This document shows positions 11,340 to 22,017 of a stretch of DNA of 64,000 bases, piece after piece (positions within the stretch are counted from its first letter, which is position 1; each line of letters begins with the position of its first letter). The position numbers were made by a program, and so were the translations under genes. The stretch is taken from NCBI RefSeq assembly GCF_019175285.1, contig NC_056528.1, positions 43,707,090 to 43,771,089 on the forward strand, given 5' to 3'. The DNA is from Sceloporus undulatus. Taxonomy: Eukaryota; Chordata; Lepidosauria; Squamata; Phrynosomatidae. The notes under the pieces were generated by a model. That model was not told where the DNA came from. It was given only the letters and a program-made list of their open reading frames with translations, and searched no databases.

Positions 11340-12018
11340 TAATGTGGACACAGCCTTTGCGTGAAAGGGATCTAGGAGTCTAAATAGACCAAAAGTTGAA
11401 CTTGAGCCAACAATGTGATGCAGCAGCTAAAAAGGCCAATGCGATTCTAGGCTGAATCAATAGAAGTATAGTGTCCAAATCAAGGGAAGTAATAGTGCCA
11501 CTCTATTCTGCCTTGGTCAGGCCCCACCTGGAATACTGTGTCCAGTTCTGGGTTCCACAATTCAAAAAGGATGTGGAGAAACTGGAGCCATGTGTCCAAA
11601 GGAGGGCGACTAAAATGGTGAAGGGTCTGGAAACCATGCCCTACAAGGAAAGACTCAGGGAGCTGGGGATGTTTAGCCTGGAGAAGAGAAGTTTAAGAGG
11701 TGATATGAGAGCCCTGTTTAAATGCTTGGAGGGATGTCATATTGAAGGAGTAAGCTTGTTTTCAGCTGCTCCAGAGACTTGAACCTGGAGCAATGGATGC
11801 AAACTACAGCAAAAGAGATTCCAGCACAACATTAGGAGGAACTTCCTGACAGAAAGGGCTGTTTGACGGAGGAACACATTCTCTCAGTGATGGAGTCTTC
11901 TTTGGAGGTCTTTAAACAGAGGCTGGATATCTGTCAGGGGTGTTTTGATTAAGAGTTCCCGCATGGCAGGGGTTTAGACTAGATGGCCTTTGTGGTCTCT
12001 TTCAACGCTATGATTTTC
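11340..12018 (+). repeat. CR1 LINE, 3' end of ORF2 and 3' UTR
   Basis: The frame [20 protein letters not shown], then [11 protein letters not shown] and [18 protein letters not shown], is the standard C-terminal tail of CR1 reverse transcriptase. It is followed by the usual CR1 3' region, ending TCTCTTTCAACGCTATGATT. 5'-truncated with scattered mutations. Confidence 0.9.
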
Positions 12019-13489
12019 AGCCAGGAGGAATTCCACAATGTCCTCCATTTTGAGCACAACTAAGGAGGCCCTAAACTCCTAAAGATAGGGACATTGCTGT
12101 GATTCAGGTTGATTGTTGCATTTCTGAATGTGTGAAAAGAAAACCTTGAGAGAACAGAGGTGCAGCTGGTGGGAGAGGCTGAACATTGCTGACAAAGCTC
12201 TCCTGTTGCTGGGAGAGTATACAGCGGAAACAAAGTTGTTTTTTCATGCTCTTCTTTGCCATAAATAAATAAGTGGTGGGGTTTTGGATCTGCCATGGCA
12301 ACTTGAATCTGAGGGTGTCCTAGTTGCCTTTTGACTTTTTGGAAATGGAGGGAGGCACAGCCTTGTGTGTGACAACTTCATGATTTGAGTGCCGCTTCTT
12401 GTTTGGGAACTGCTTGCGCAGAACTGGTGTGCGCTGACTCACAACTTGTCAAGCCTGTGTCCTCTGCAGCACATGCTTTGCTTAGCAAAATGACTTGCAA
12501 GATGCTGAAGGAATTCTTCAGGCCACAGAATCGGCCTTCTTCAGTCTTCAGAGTCCAGTCGTTCTTTTCTCTTGGGAGTTCGCACTTGAGTCCCCTCCGC
12601 TTTCCTTCATTTTATACTCTTAGCATGTTGACATGTGAAGCTGACTTCGTCTTGCTAGCAGTTTAGAACACCGCTGCTGTTTAACGTCTTAATTCACAGG
12701 GAAGAGAACGTTGTTTCTGCCCTGCTTTGGGAAGGCACATACATAATATTTAGCACATACTTTTCATCCATAAAATCTTAATTTCATGCTTTTTCTTGTG
12801 CCTTCTCTCATGTTACCAAAGCATGATTTTCCTGATCTGCGTTTTGCTAAGCATTCATGCTTCTTCCAATTTAGGGCTGCATAAAAGAGAGTTCTATCTG
12901 CAGAGTGCTATTCTTTCGCATACTTCATTTGTCTGTCATTCTCTTATAAGCAAAAGGTCTGAGATAATCCAAAATGTGATTGTATACAAAAAGAATAGAT
13001 CACCATGACAGTAATGCATTTTTGAGACAACAGGGAAGACGGGGCTTCCTTTCAGGATAGCAGAATATCTTGCCAGTTGGAAGGCAAGGAGTAAGCAAAT
13101 TGCCCCTTTTTCTTTTCATATTGTAGTTGATTCCAGCAGAAGTGGGTAACTATGGCTTGTTAGATATTTTGGATCGCAGCTCCCATCATTCCTCAATATT
13201 GGGTATTTTGGCTAGGGCTGGTGAACGTCCGGAGTACCACAACTGGGCATATAGTATTTTGAGGAACAACTGAAGAAAGTGGAGCCGAAGAATATGTGTT
13301 GTATCTCTCTGGCATCAGGACTTTATGGAAGAAAGAGAACAGTCTAGTTCTTCTGTTCTCCTACCCATTGAGGAAGCAGAGAGCGAGGAGATGGACTGAA
13401 AGAAGGAAAACAGAGAAGCAAAAGAAGTGACAGAGAGACAAGCTGTTGGAGGGACTAGCCACCAGTTAAATGGTTAACTAAGATATAAT
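12019..13489. other. MTCP1 upstream region or first intron, little recognised
   Basis: If the promoter at 10.9-11.0 kb serves MTCP1, this is its first intron. A worn repeat fragment is seen near 13150-13235 (GGATCGCAGCTCCCATCATT). The open frame at 12385-12666 shows no known domain. Confidence 0.4.
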
Positions 13490-13705
13490 CTGCACTGCAT
13501 ATATAATGCAGTTTGATGCCACTTTAACCGTCATAGCTTAATGCTATGGAATTCAGGGGTGTGTAGTTTTGTGAGATATTTAGCCTTCTCTGCCAGAGAG
13601 CTCAGGTGCCCCACCAAACTACAAATCCAAGGATTGCATAACATTGAGTCATAACAATTAAGGTTGTGTCAAACTGCATTGTTTCTGCAGTGCATATTAA
13701 ACCTA
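13490..13705. mobile_element. palindromic hAT-like MITE
   Basis: Ends carry CTGCACTGCATATATAATG and TTGTTTCTGCAGTGCA in opposite orientation. The inside has GCTATGGAATTCAGGGG and ACTACAAATCCAAGGATTG, diverged forms of the family core. Confidence 0.65.
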
Positions 13706-13899
13706 AGTCATCTTCAGGCTACATTCAGTCTATAAGCCACTCTTTGCTGATCCCTATGCAGCACAAATCCTCAGATATTTTGCTACTACTGAAGATGAGC
13801 ACAGGGTCCTACTGAACAAGACCAAATTACAACTCATGGTTCTGTAGCACTTCACCCAGAAGATTGAAGTGTGTCTTTTAGGTGTGGTCCACCTCATCT

Positions 13900-13985
13900 T
13901 GAGTACCTTTTTAATAAATAAAATAAATAAATAAAATCTTTATTTTTATCCCGCCCTTCCAGAAAGATCAGGGCGGCTAACAAAA
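13900..13985 (-). repeat. L2-type LINE 3' tail
   Basis: Reverse-oriented tail with (AATA)n, CTTTATTTTTATCCCGCCCT and GATCAGGGCGGCTAAC. Very short fragment. Confidence 0.65.
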
Positions 13986-14090
13986 GTGCAACGAATGCAC
14001 ACAAATACATTTTTACAATGGAAGGCATGCATTTCCTAAACTTATCCCCTTCCAACCTTTCCACTTTATGTTTCCTAGAATGCAAGTATA

Positions 14091-14767
14091 CCTCAGTTAA
14101 CAAAATAGATATGTTCGTGGGCAGAAACAGAAAATTCGGTATGTTCCTGTACACCGAAGGGGAAAAATTTTTTACAGCATTTTTCAGCAAACATTTTTCT
14201 CAAAACTGTCAATACAAGCATGTAGAATGAAACAACCAAGTCAGGCAAGCCTTCTGAGAGTAAACAACATTTTGAACCAGAGACCATTTGAAGGCTTCTT
14301 TCAAAATGCATCCAAAGATTACTTTTTCGTTCACCAGCATTCTTCCACTTTTTGTTTGGTGGCCAGACAGATCTGTGCTTTTTTGACACATTGGTACTAG
14401 CTGCCCGTCCCTTTTCTCTTTGTTTTGCTGTTGACACATGCTCAGTAAGAGATCCAAGAGGCAGCTTCTATTCATCTTGCCTGTTGGCGGTAGGCAAACA
14501 CAACTACAGTAGGATTGGCTAGAGCAAAATCCTGCTCTTTCCCAAATCACGCTTTATTGCATTGTTTTCTGCAGGCATGTTATTTCAAACTGACATAGAA
14601 AGTCTCTGTTTCTCTGGCCCTCTTTTACCATCCTCCTGATGCTGATGCTGCTAAAAGAAATGTCCAGCAAGAAAGTGTATGTGGAGGAAAAGCAGGGGAG
14701 GGCTGGTGAGCTTAAAGACTGTAAAAAGGAGCTTGTTTGTCAGAGGCTTTGTTAACTGATGTACTCC
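14091..14767. mobile_element. Tigger-like element upstream of MTCP1
   Basis: Left end TACCTCAGTTAACAAA and right end, reversed, GTACATCAGTTAACAAAGCC, with TA at each side. About 680 bp with no recognisable transposase. The right third reappears at 28162-28455. Confidence 0.65.
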
Positions 14768-14909
14768 TATACAATAACTGTGTGTCCTCTGGCTCCCATG
14801 CCCAGTGGCTACAGGACTAATAGTTCATTCCATGTCTTTATTCCAAGGCAAAGGGGACCATGTATAGAATGGGAACTAAGGGAGGGCCTTCCTAGCAACG
14901 CAATTGGGC

Positions 14910-15452
14910 ATGGCAGAAGGAGAGGAAGATGGTGATGCCCGGACTCCACCTGTCCGCCTTTGGGTGCGACGGACAGGCGTCTATTGTGATGAGAACCAGA
15001 AAACATGGCTGGTGACACCCGAAGAGGCAAGTAAGAATACTCCCAGCACTTTTTGTTTGGATGACTTTAGTGTTTGGCTTGAACTGTTTAAGCAACTGCC
15101 CACATATTCCGCCCCTTTTTTGTTACTTTTTGCTTCTCCCCAGGAAACAGGTACCCTCAAAGCTCGGATCAGAAGAGTCCAGGTCCCCTTGGGTGAGGCG
15201 ATGCGCCCCAGCCGCCTCCCTGCATCCCAGCTGCCCCACATGTGGCAGATATCAGAGGGGCAGCAGTATCGAGATAGTAACTCCCGCATCTGGGGCATCG
15301 AACACCATTTAATAGTAGGTAGAATCCAAAACTTTCTCAGCTAAGGGTTGCACTGACGAGGCTTTACTTTCTCGGCTGCACTGAAAGCTTTTTGTCTTTT
15401 GCAGATCACCGGAGTGGAGGAGATGCTCCTGAAACTCCTCTCAAGTGATTAA
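14910..15452 (+). CDS. MTCP1: MTCP1 (p13), TCL1-family AKT co-activator
   Basis: MTCP1 belongs to the TCL1 family of small eight-stranded beta-barrel proteins that bind the AKT pleckstrin-homology domain and raise kinase activity. Coding exons are 14910-15026, 15144-15314 and 15405-15452, giving 111 residues against 107 in human. Family hallmarks are LWVRRTGVYCDENQKTW, ARIRRVQVPLG, SQLPHMWQ and NSRIWGIEHHL, ending in LLKLLSSD. The start is the ATG after a good acceptor (CCTTCCTAG at 14887-14895), so the 5' UTR is split. The first coding intron has a GC donor. The stop lies 5 bases before a probable 3' UTR donor (CTG|GTAAGT at 15458) paired with an acceptor ending at 15566, a spacing that would not trigger NMD. 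As in mammals, CMC4 follows on the same strand, probably from the same promoter. Confidence 0.95.
15027..15143 (+). other. MTCP1: GC-AG intron of MTCP1
   Basis: The conserved family sequence EEET requires the exon to end at GAA GAG (15026) and the next to begin GAA ACA at 15144. The intron then starts GCAAGT, the usual sequence of GC-type donors (AG|GCAAGT), and ends TTCTCCCCAG. The tempting GTAAG four bases downstream would put the next exon in the wrong frame. Confidence 0.85.
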
Positions 15453-16034
15453 TTCTGGTAAGTATTGCTTTCCCCCCTTCTTCCCCCTTCCCACTTTCAC
15501 TTCTTCCTTGTGCTCAAATTTGTCCCACTCACAGTAGTTCTTTAACGATGGCTTTTTGTCTTTCAGGAGCTGTGACTCTAGGATGGTGTCCCTGTTTATT
15601 TTTTATGTGGTAACTCCCAGCACTACAATGCAACTGCCTCTGGGTCAGAGTGTGCCAGGCAGCTCTCATAAGAGCCCACAGCAGTGCCTCCCAAGACCTT
15701 AGGACAGACTGTGGAGAAGTCTTACCATGGCCCAGTTGAAATAACAGGGGAAGTTTTAGGTAGGCAGCATGGGATTCTCACCCCCAGTTCGGAATACCAG
15801 AATTATCACATGCTGAGGGTCAACAACAGGAGACAACAGTCACACAAGTGCCATCCAGCAGAGCTTTGCAGAAGCATTTGGGTGGTGACTGCTAGCAATG
15901 GAATGCTGGTTAAGATTACCCTTTGGTCTCGTCTAGTAATACAATTCATAGAGGGGTTTTTTCCCCAGTTAAATACGTGGAAAGATGTCATTCTGTTCTC
16001 TAAGGATGTTGTGAATTTGGTTCATGATACTACT

Positions 16035-16190
16035 AATCTTTGGAGTGTAGTGGAGTTCTTTGGAGGTTTTTAAACAGAGACTGGACAGCCATTCTGTTGG
16101 GAGTGCTTTGATGGTGTATCCCTGCATGGCAGGAGTTTGGACTGGATGGCCCTTGTGTTCTCTTCCAACTCTATGACTCTGTAATTTTAA
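16035..16190 (+). repeat. CR1 LINE 3' fragment
   Basis: Shows the CR1 end signature TTTAAACAGAGACTGGACAG, GCATGGCAGGAGTTTGGACT and CTCTTCCAACTCTATGACTC, as in the longer copies. Severely 5'-truncated. Confidence 0.85.
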
Positions 16191-17038
16191 AATCTGTTCC
16201 AGCACGGCCAAAAAGTTACTTCACTCTCTTCTTGTTACACAGGGCACTGGCATCAAGGGAAGAACCCTATCCCCAACATGTAATCGTTGCTTCTTTCTTT
16301 GACGATCTCTGTTTAAGGCTCTTTCTTCTCAATAACGTTCACATCAGTTGCTGTTCTTTGACAGATTCAAACCCCCTTAAGCATGTTAGCTTTTGGATTG
16401 GCCAGGAGTGAAGAGAGATGCTTTTCAATGGGGAAGAGCATCAAAGAGACTCTGGTGTTGCTTTACATGTCATTTCAAAAATGAATTTTGCTAGGCAATA
16501 TGGGATGGGGAGAGAACTCTGGAATTGCAAGAAGGGAAAGTGCCAAATCCAATCAAGAAGAGAAAAACGTATCTTATCTTGGGGCCATCCCCTTCAGATA
16601 TTCCTCATCCTATTTTGTTCAACAAATTTTATAGGAGGGGGAGGCACCTGTGCTGTGTAGTCCATCTGGGTGGACAGGGAAAGCTGGCTCTGACTGGCAA
16701 AGATGTGGGATGGGTTCTCAAGACGGGGTTCTTGTTTCTGGGCAGGAAAAATGGACAGTGGCAAGAGATATGAAGAGACTCTTGGGGCTTCATCCTGCTT
16801 TCCCAAAATGCTTTTGGAGTTCATGCACACTTTATTTAGACCAGGAGTGAGGGACCTTTGGTCTGAAATTTCCATTAGCTCCAAACAGTATGGTAAGAGA
16901 TTGTGGAAATTGTGGTTCTAAAACTCTGGAAAGCCAAAGATTTCCCACTCCAGTTTAGACAGTGTTTAGTCAACTTACTAGGCAGTTCTTTCACTTCTTC
17001 TTACCAGTATGTTTTCCTCTCATTTTAGTTCCTTGGCC

Positions 17039-19622
17039 ATGGCTCAGAAGGATCCCTGTCAGAAATATGCCTGTGAAATCCAGAAATGTTTGCAAGGTAT
17101 AGCAAATCTCTTGGCTTTTCTTTCATTTCATTTACTTATAAACATACATCTAAATTCCTCCTCCTTCCATGTCTCTGGAGCTTTCTATAGACAATGAAGT
17201 TCTTAAATAACAAAACTCAATTAAGAAAATAATGATAAAAATAATAACCTTGTGAGGATAACCGGCCCATAATATATGAAGGTACAAAATAAATACAGCA
17301 AAAAATAATATGCTAGTTAAGGACTATTCAGTAACATTTCAGGCTAGCTTTTATTCAGAAGGCCCAGGAACCCACCTGTATTCACTTTGAATTAGTGGGG
17401 AAAACATTTTGTTCTTGTTTTTAATTTGTAACAGGCCCGAGAAACCAGTTGTAACCATTTCATTGGTCTGTAGGGGGACCCTCTCAAATCCATTTCTGTA
17501 TCTGCAGCGATCTAATGACCTGAGCTCCTGAAAAAACTGTGTTGTTTCTGATTCAAATGTAAGATTGAAATTCATATTAACCTTTACTTGAATCAGGAGA
17601 CGATACTTGGGTCTTGCATTTACTTGTACCTCGCTTACTTATACCTGAAGTGGACCAAAAATTTCAGGTAGCCATCTATTGGTTTGGATTTCCATTCTAT
17701 AGCCTACTGGTATTTCCTTTTGTAAAATCCTGAAGCAACAGTACTATAATACTCCAGCAATATTATTAAACAAATACATAAAATTTATTTGGTTTATATC
17801 TTGCCTTTCCTCCAATGCACCCAAGATGCCATGCATGGCTGTTTTCCTTCTTACTTTGTCTTCATACAGTATCAGCAACCATTCAGAGACATAGCTGTGT
17901 TAATCTAAAATGCCAGTATACAAAGGGATCTTGTAGCACCTTTGAGCCTAACTGTGGGGGGAAAGCTATAGCCTAAACCTTTGTAGACTAGGTCTACTGC
18001 ATCTTAGGAAGTTGACCAAGCCTATGACAGCTTATGCTACAAATGTTTTTGCACAGTTAGTCTCAAAGGTGCTATAAGACCCCTTTGCATATCAACTATC
18101 ATGTGTGCCCTGTGCCCCAAATATTTTGTGCACTCTTGTCAGAACAAAATGTAACATTACTAGAAATAGGCATTGTCTCAAATACTTCGTCAAGCTAGAT
18201 GTTTAATTTTTTTAAAAGGCCAAAGATGGGAAAGCCCCATTGTAATGAACTGCAAGTGTTGGGCTTTCCCATTATCTTAAAACATATTTCAATCCAGTCC
18301 CCTCCTACCCCAATTAATTGCACTTTTAAGTTATTTTCTCATCCAGTCCAAAGAAGAGTTTGAGGATCTTAAAGCTGGCTTATTACCGTATTTTCCGGCG
18401 TACAAGATGACTTTTTAACCCATGAAAATTCATCAAAGTGGGGGGTCGTCTTGTACGCCAGGTTAAGCCCTGGCCGGCTCCCACCTTCCCAGGCCCAGGC
18501 CTCCGCAGGGGCCTGGAAGGAGCGCAGCCACAATCGCAGTGATCACAGCGGGACTGCTCCCTCCTTCCAGGCCTCTGAGGAGGCCGAGGCCTCCGCAGGG
18601 GCCTGAAAGGAGCGTGTGGCCCCCGCGATCGCGGCCAGGCTGCTCCCTCCTTCCAGGCTTTTGCGACCTCTGAGGCTTCCTCAGAGGTCGCAAGGGAGTG
18701 CGGCCGGTGTGAGCACCACTGGCCTGCTCCCTCCTTGGATTTGGAAGAGGGGTAGCCTTATACAGCGAGTATATCCCAAACTCTATATTTTAACAAGAAA
18801 AGTTGGGGGTCATCTTATACACCCAGTCGTCTTATACGCTGGAAAATACGGTATTTATTGTTGTGTTGTTGTGTGGCTTCAAGTTGTTTCAGACTTACGG
18901 TGACCCTAAGCTGAACCTATCATGGTGTTTTCTTGGCAAGATTTGTTCAGAGGTTTGTCAATGCTATCCTCTGAGGCTGAGAGACTTTGACTTGCCAAGG
19001 TCACTCAGTGCGTTTTATGGCCAAGCTAGGATTTGAACTCTAGTCTCCCAGTGTCTTAGTCCAATGCTCAGCCATTACACCACGCTTATTATTTTCAACA
19101 TTTTAATTAGTCCTAGTAAAAAGCATTACATTACTGTTGTGTGTCAATTCTTCCAAGTAAGAATTGTTAGACATATTATACCACAAATTTCCCATAAGGT
19201 AGGGAAATCTGAGCTGTGTTTTTATTGCCCTCTTATCTTAAGAGCTTGGCTTTTAGAAATGTTTCATGTATCTCAAGATTCTTCTATCATGGGAGTAGGT
19301 GTTTAAATAGCAAAGTTTTACCTTTTTAAACAGTTAGAAAAAAGCACTAGCAGGGCACTCCAAGGTAACAATACTCTTAAACTGTAACATCCCAGTGTGG
19401 GAATCATCATATGCTAGGTTTCCAAATGCTTTCTTTCTTTTCTCCCTTCCAGCAAACAACTATATGGAATCTAAATGTGAAGCTGCCATCCAGGAGATGA
19501 GAAGATGTTGTGCCCGGTATCCCAAGGGCAGATCCATCTCTTGCTCAGGGTTTGAGTTAAAGGTAAAAGAGAATCAGAAGCAGGTACTGGCTCCTAACGG
19601 ATTTCACATCCCACAGCCCTGA
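17039..19622 (+). CDS. CMC4: CMC4, mitochondrial twin CX9C protein (p8-MTCP1)
   Basis: CMC4 is a tiny helical-hairpin protein of the mitochondrial intermembrane space, stabilised by disulfides across two CX9C motifs and imported by the MIA40 route. The two coding exons, 17039-17096 and 19453-19622, give 75 residues (68 in human). Exon 1 encodes MAQKDPCQKYACEIQKCLQ and exon 2 continues with ANNYMESKCEAAIQEMRRCC. Both motifs are exact: C-QKYACEIQK-C and C-EAAIQEMRR-C. The region RYPKGRSISCSGFE matches the family's conserved end. Past SGFE the tail is longer than in human and ends HIPQP. The exon starts at 17029 after a CATTTTAG acceptor, ten bases before the ATG, so the transcript needs an upstream exon, in mammals shared with MTCP1. 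Confidence 0.95.
17880..18090. repeat. unclassified interspersed repeat, CMC4 intron
   Basis: ATCTTGTAGCACCTTTGAGC and AGTCTCAAAGGTGCTATAAG form opposed halves. Same family as 30340-30700 and 56505-56648. Confidence 0.55.
18386..18851. mobile_element. 466-bp TIR element with GC-rich internal repeats, CMC4 intron
   Basis: Terminal repeats CCGTATTTTCCGGCGTACAA and, reversed, CCGTATTTTCCAGCGTATAA, each flanked by TA. The interior is far more GC-rich than the surroundings and holds repeats of GCCTCCGCAGGGGCCTG and CTGCTCCCTCCTTCCAGG in both orientations. No transposase. Tc1/mariner-type by its TA flank. Confidence 0.8.
18858..19090 (-). repeat. tRNA-derived SINE, CMC4 intron
   Basis: Reverse-oriented: TTGTTGTGTTGTTGTGTGGC, TTCTTGGCAAGATTTGTTCA and AGGATTTGAACTCTAGTCTC. 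It inserted immediately beside the TIR element ending at 18851. Confidence 0.8.
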
Positions 19623-20643
19623 GGAAACACTATCCGCTGAGGAGCACAGGCCTTTCCTGCAAACTATGTAGCTACGCTATACCTCATCCATACTGCTTGC
19701 ATCGGAGAGTGTTCCATGACGCAAGCCAGCTCCTCTTCCAGACATCCACAGCAAAAAAGCAAGAACTGTCTGCTAAGAGTAGAGCTGTTTAGCAGTTCTA
19801 TCATTGAAATGTGTTACTGCTATAGCCTTATTGTGGAGTAGATTGGAGTAGAATAATTCGGTGTGTTAATGTTCAGTGTCATCAGAATCTATTGTCAAGA
19901 GCAGCAGTATTCCACTACAAGGTGGAATCCAAGCAGTCCTTTTTGGCTGGAAGTTTAAGTTTCAGACATTCTTGTTGTTAGATATGTGAAATTGCAGAAC
20001 TTTTAATTCCAGTATATCGGGACTTCCCATCTGCTCTGAAGCTGCCCTCCTCCTCCTGCCTTCTTGCTGTGCAGTGAACGTTGGCACTAAAGCTGCCTTC
20101 TTTTTTCAGCTCAGCAATAGTTAGGTTACCTGTGTGCCTCAGTTTCCTTGTCTGCAACCCGTTTAACCTTTGGACTATCCAGTCTATCCTTTGGATTGTA
20201 GATTTAGTAGCACTGAAATCCAATTGCACAATACTGATTTATGTGATCACCGTTGCAATTTCAGGGATAGTTATAGTGTGGTGTATGACCTCCCCTCTTT
20301 GTAAAGCAATAGTCACTTTATGGAAAGCCAGAGTGGTAAAAGGGATATTTTTAAAATCTCCCATTCTGCAACTTATGTGAGCAAAGCACAATTTCAATGA
20401 ATGGAATTGGAATGTGGCTGTAGCATCACTTTTCTCCCCCAGTTTAGACCCTGCTGAACACAATCCAGGAGATTTTGAGCCTCTTTTAGTACCCTTGTGT
20501 TCAATCTAGAACCTCATCAGTGTTGAGTAACTTCAAAACAAGTGCAATGTTCTGTGTGCATTGTCAGCAGGCATCACCAAAGCCAGTGGAATAATACTGT
20601 GTTAAGTCTTTTTAAATTCCATGCTGCAAAAAATAAAAATAAA
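19623..20643 (+). other. CMC4: probable 3' UTR and poly(A) signals of CMC4
   Basis: About 1 kb of unique sequence follows the CMC4 stop and ends at two overlapping AATAAA signals (20632-20637 and 20638-20643). No repeat or other gene is seen inside it. The UTR assignment is inferred. Confidence 0.55.
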
Positions 20644-21167
20644 TTTGAAAAATACAAGATTCAAAATGAGTTTAGGATTTTTAACTTTCTAAAGGTCCCA
20701 TCGACTTTGTCCTTTATTTTTAAAGTGATTCTTGTTTCCGCTTACTTTTGCATAAATGCATGCACACACAGGTGATTTACTAGCAAACTCGGGTCTCACC
20801 AGGGCTCCTCCAGTTCTGGAGGTGGAGGGGAATCAACCTGGTGGTTGGCTGTCCCACAAACAACAACTACATCACAGCAACCAGCAGATTAAACTGTGAG
20901 CAAGGTGACACTTATGAACTCAACTGAAGACCTACAGCAAATCAATCAGCCTGCTAATATATGCCTTCTTGCATTTTTAGCCCAACATTCTTCCAAGTAG
21001 CCATATATGGTTACTATTCTTGAAAAGGGCTGACAATGGTAAAACATTTGGTACATGTGCAGATCGCCTCTAATGCCCTACTGAGAACTACTGACACCTT
21101 AGAGACTTCTTGGCCAGCCAGTATTTAAATAGATGGATTATGGTCTTATTATACTATAAGGTCCAAA
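20644..21167. other. intergenic DNA between CMC4 and FUNDC2
   Basis: Unique-looking sequence after the CMC4 poly(A) signals; nothing recognised. Confidence 0.45.
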
Positions 21168-21197
21168 ACATACTGCAGAAATGANNNNNNNNNNTCC

Positions 21198-21250
<53 letters not shown>

Positions 21251-21440
21251 CCAGTCTGAGACTGCTTTAACTGCCTTGGCTCAAGTGCTAGAGAACCCTG
21301 GGAATTGTAGTTTGTTGTGACACCAGAGCTCTCTGACAGAGGCCAAATGCCTCATAAAACTACAGTTCCCATAATTCCCTAGCATTGAGCCAGGGCAATT
21401 AAAGCGGTCTCGAACTGGATTATTTCCACAGGGTGTTTTG
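21168..21440. mobile_element. palindromic hAT-like MITE split by a gap and a (TAA)n tract
   Basis: Left end GGTCCAAAACATACTGCAGA and right end GGGTGTTTTGGGCC. The inside has TGGGAATTGTAGTTTGTTGT and ACTACAGTTCCCATAATTCC. A 10-N gap (21185-21194) and a trinucleotide tract interrupt the left side. Confidence 0.75.
21200..21250. repeat. (TAA)n microsatellite
   Basis: About 17 uninterrupted units, six bases right of a 10-N assembly gap (21185-21194). Confidence 0.95.
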
Positions 21441-22017
21441 GGCCTAAGTCATTCTGTGTCCAGGGGAAGAGCCAGTTTTAAGTGTAGAGTTTGTGTTGTG
21501 CAAACAGCAGCTACTAAATCCAGTCCCCCACATCTTAATACTGTACTGTAATACAATCAAGTCTCTGCCTGAAGCCCAAGAGGACTGTTGCCTGTCAGAA
21601 TAGCCAATACTTGGATGGATGGTCTACACTCCTGCATCAATTTCATATGTATTGTGTATGAAGATTTCCTGAACTGTGAATGTAGGTTAATTCTAATTCA
21701 AAACATACTCAGTCTCTAGCTGGAGCATCCTTCCTACCTTGGACTGATGACAGGCTATAGTATTAGCTAATGTAAGTAGATATATAGGGTTGTCACTAGA
21801 TGTATTTAGAAGACTCATGGAAGTCAGTGTGACTCATTAACTCATGTCCCATTGATTTCATTGGATCTACTCTAAATATGGCTCATTCTGCAACCATCCA
21901 AATGTCAGCAATTCCAGTGATATAAATTGCCAGATTTGCCCACTATCCAGAAATCATACCTGCTTTCAGTGTTGAGAGTAAACAAACATCACACTAACAG
22001 AAAGCTCAGCAAAAAGG

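Noticed and set aside
15030-15036. GT donor for MTCP1 intron 1
   Set aside because: It shifts the frame before the strongly conserved ARIRRVQVPLG segment.
21200-21250. CRISPR-like or satellite array
   Set aside because: Plain trinucleotide microsatellite without spacers; the genome is a vertebrate nuclear one.
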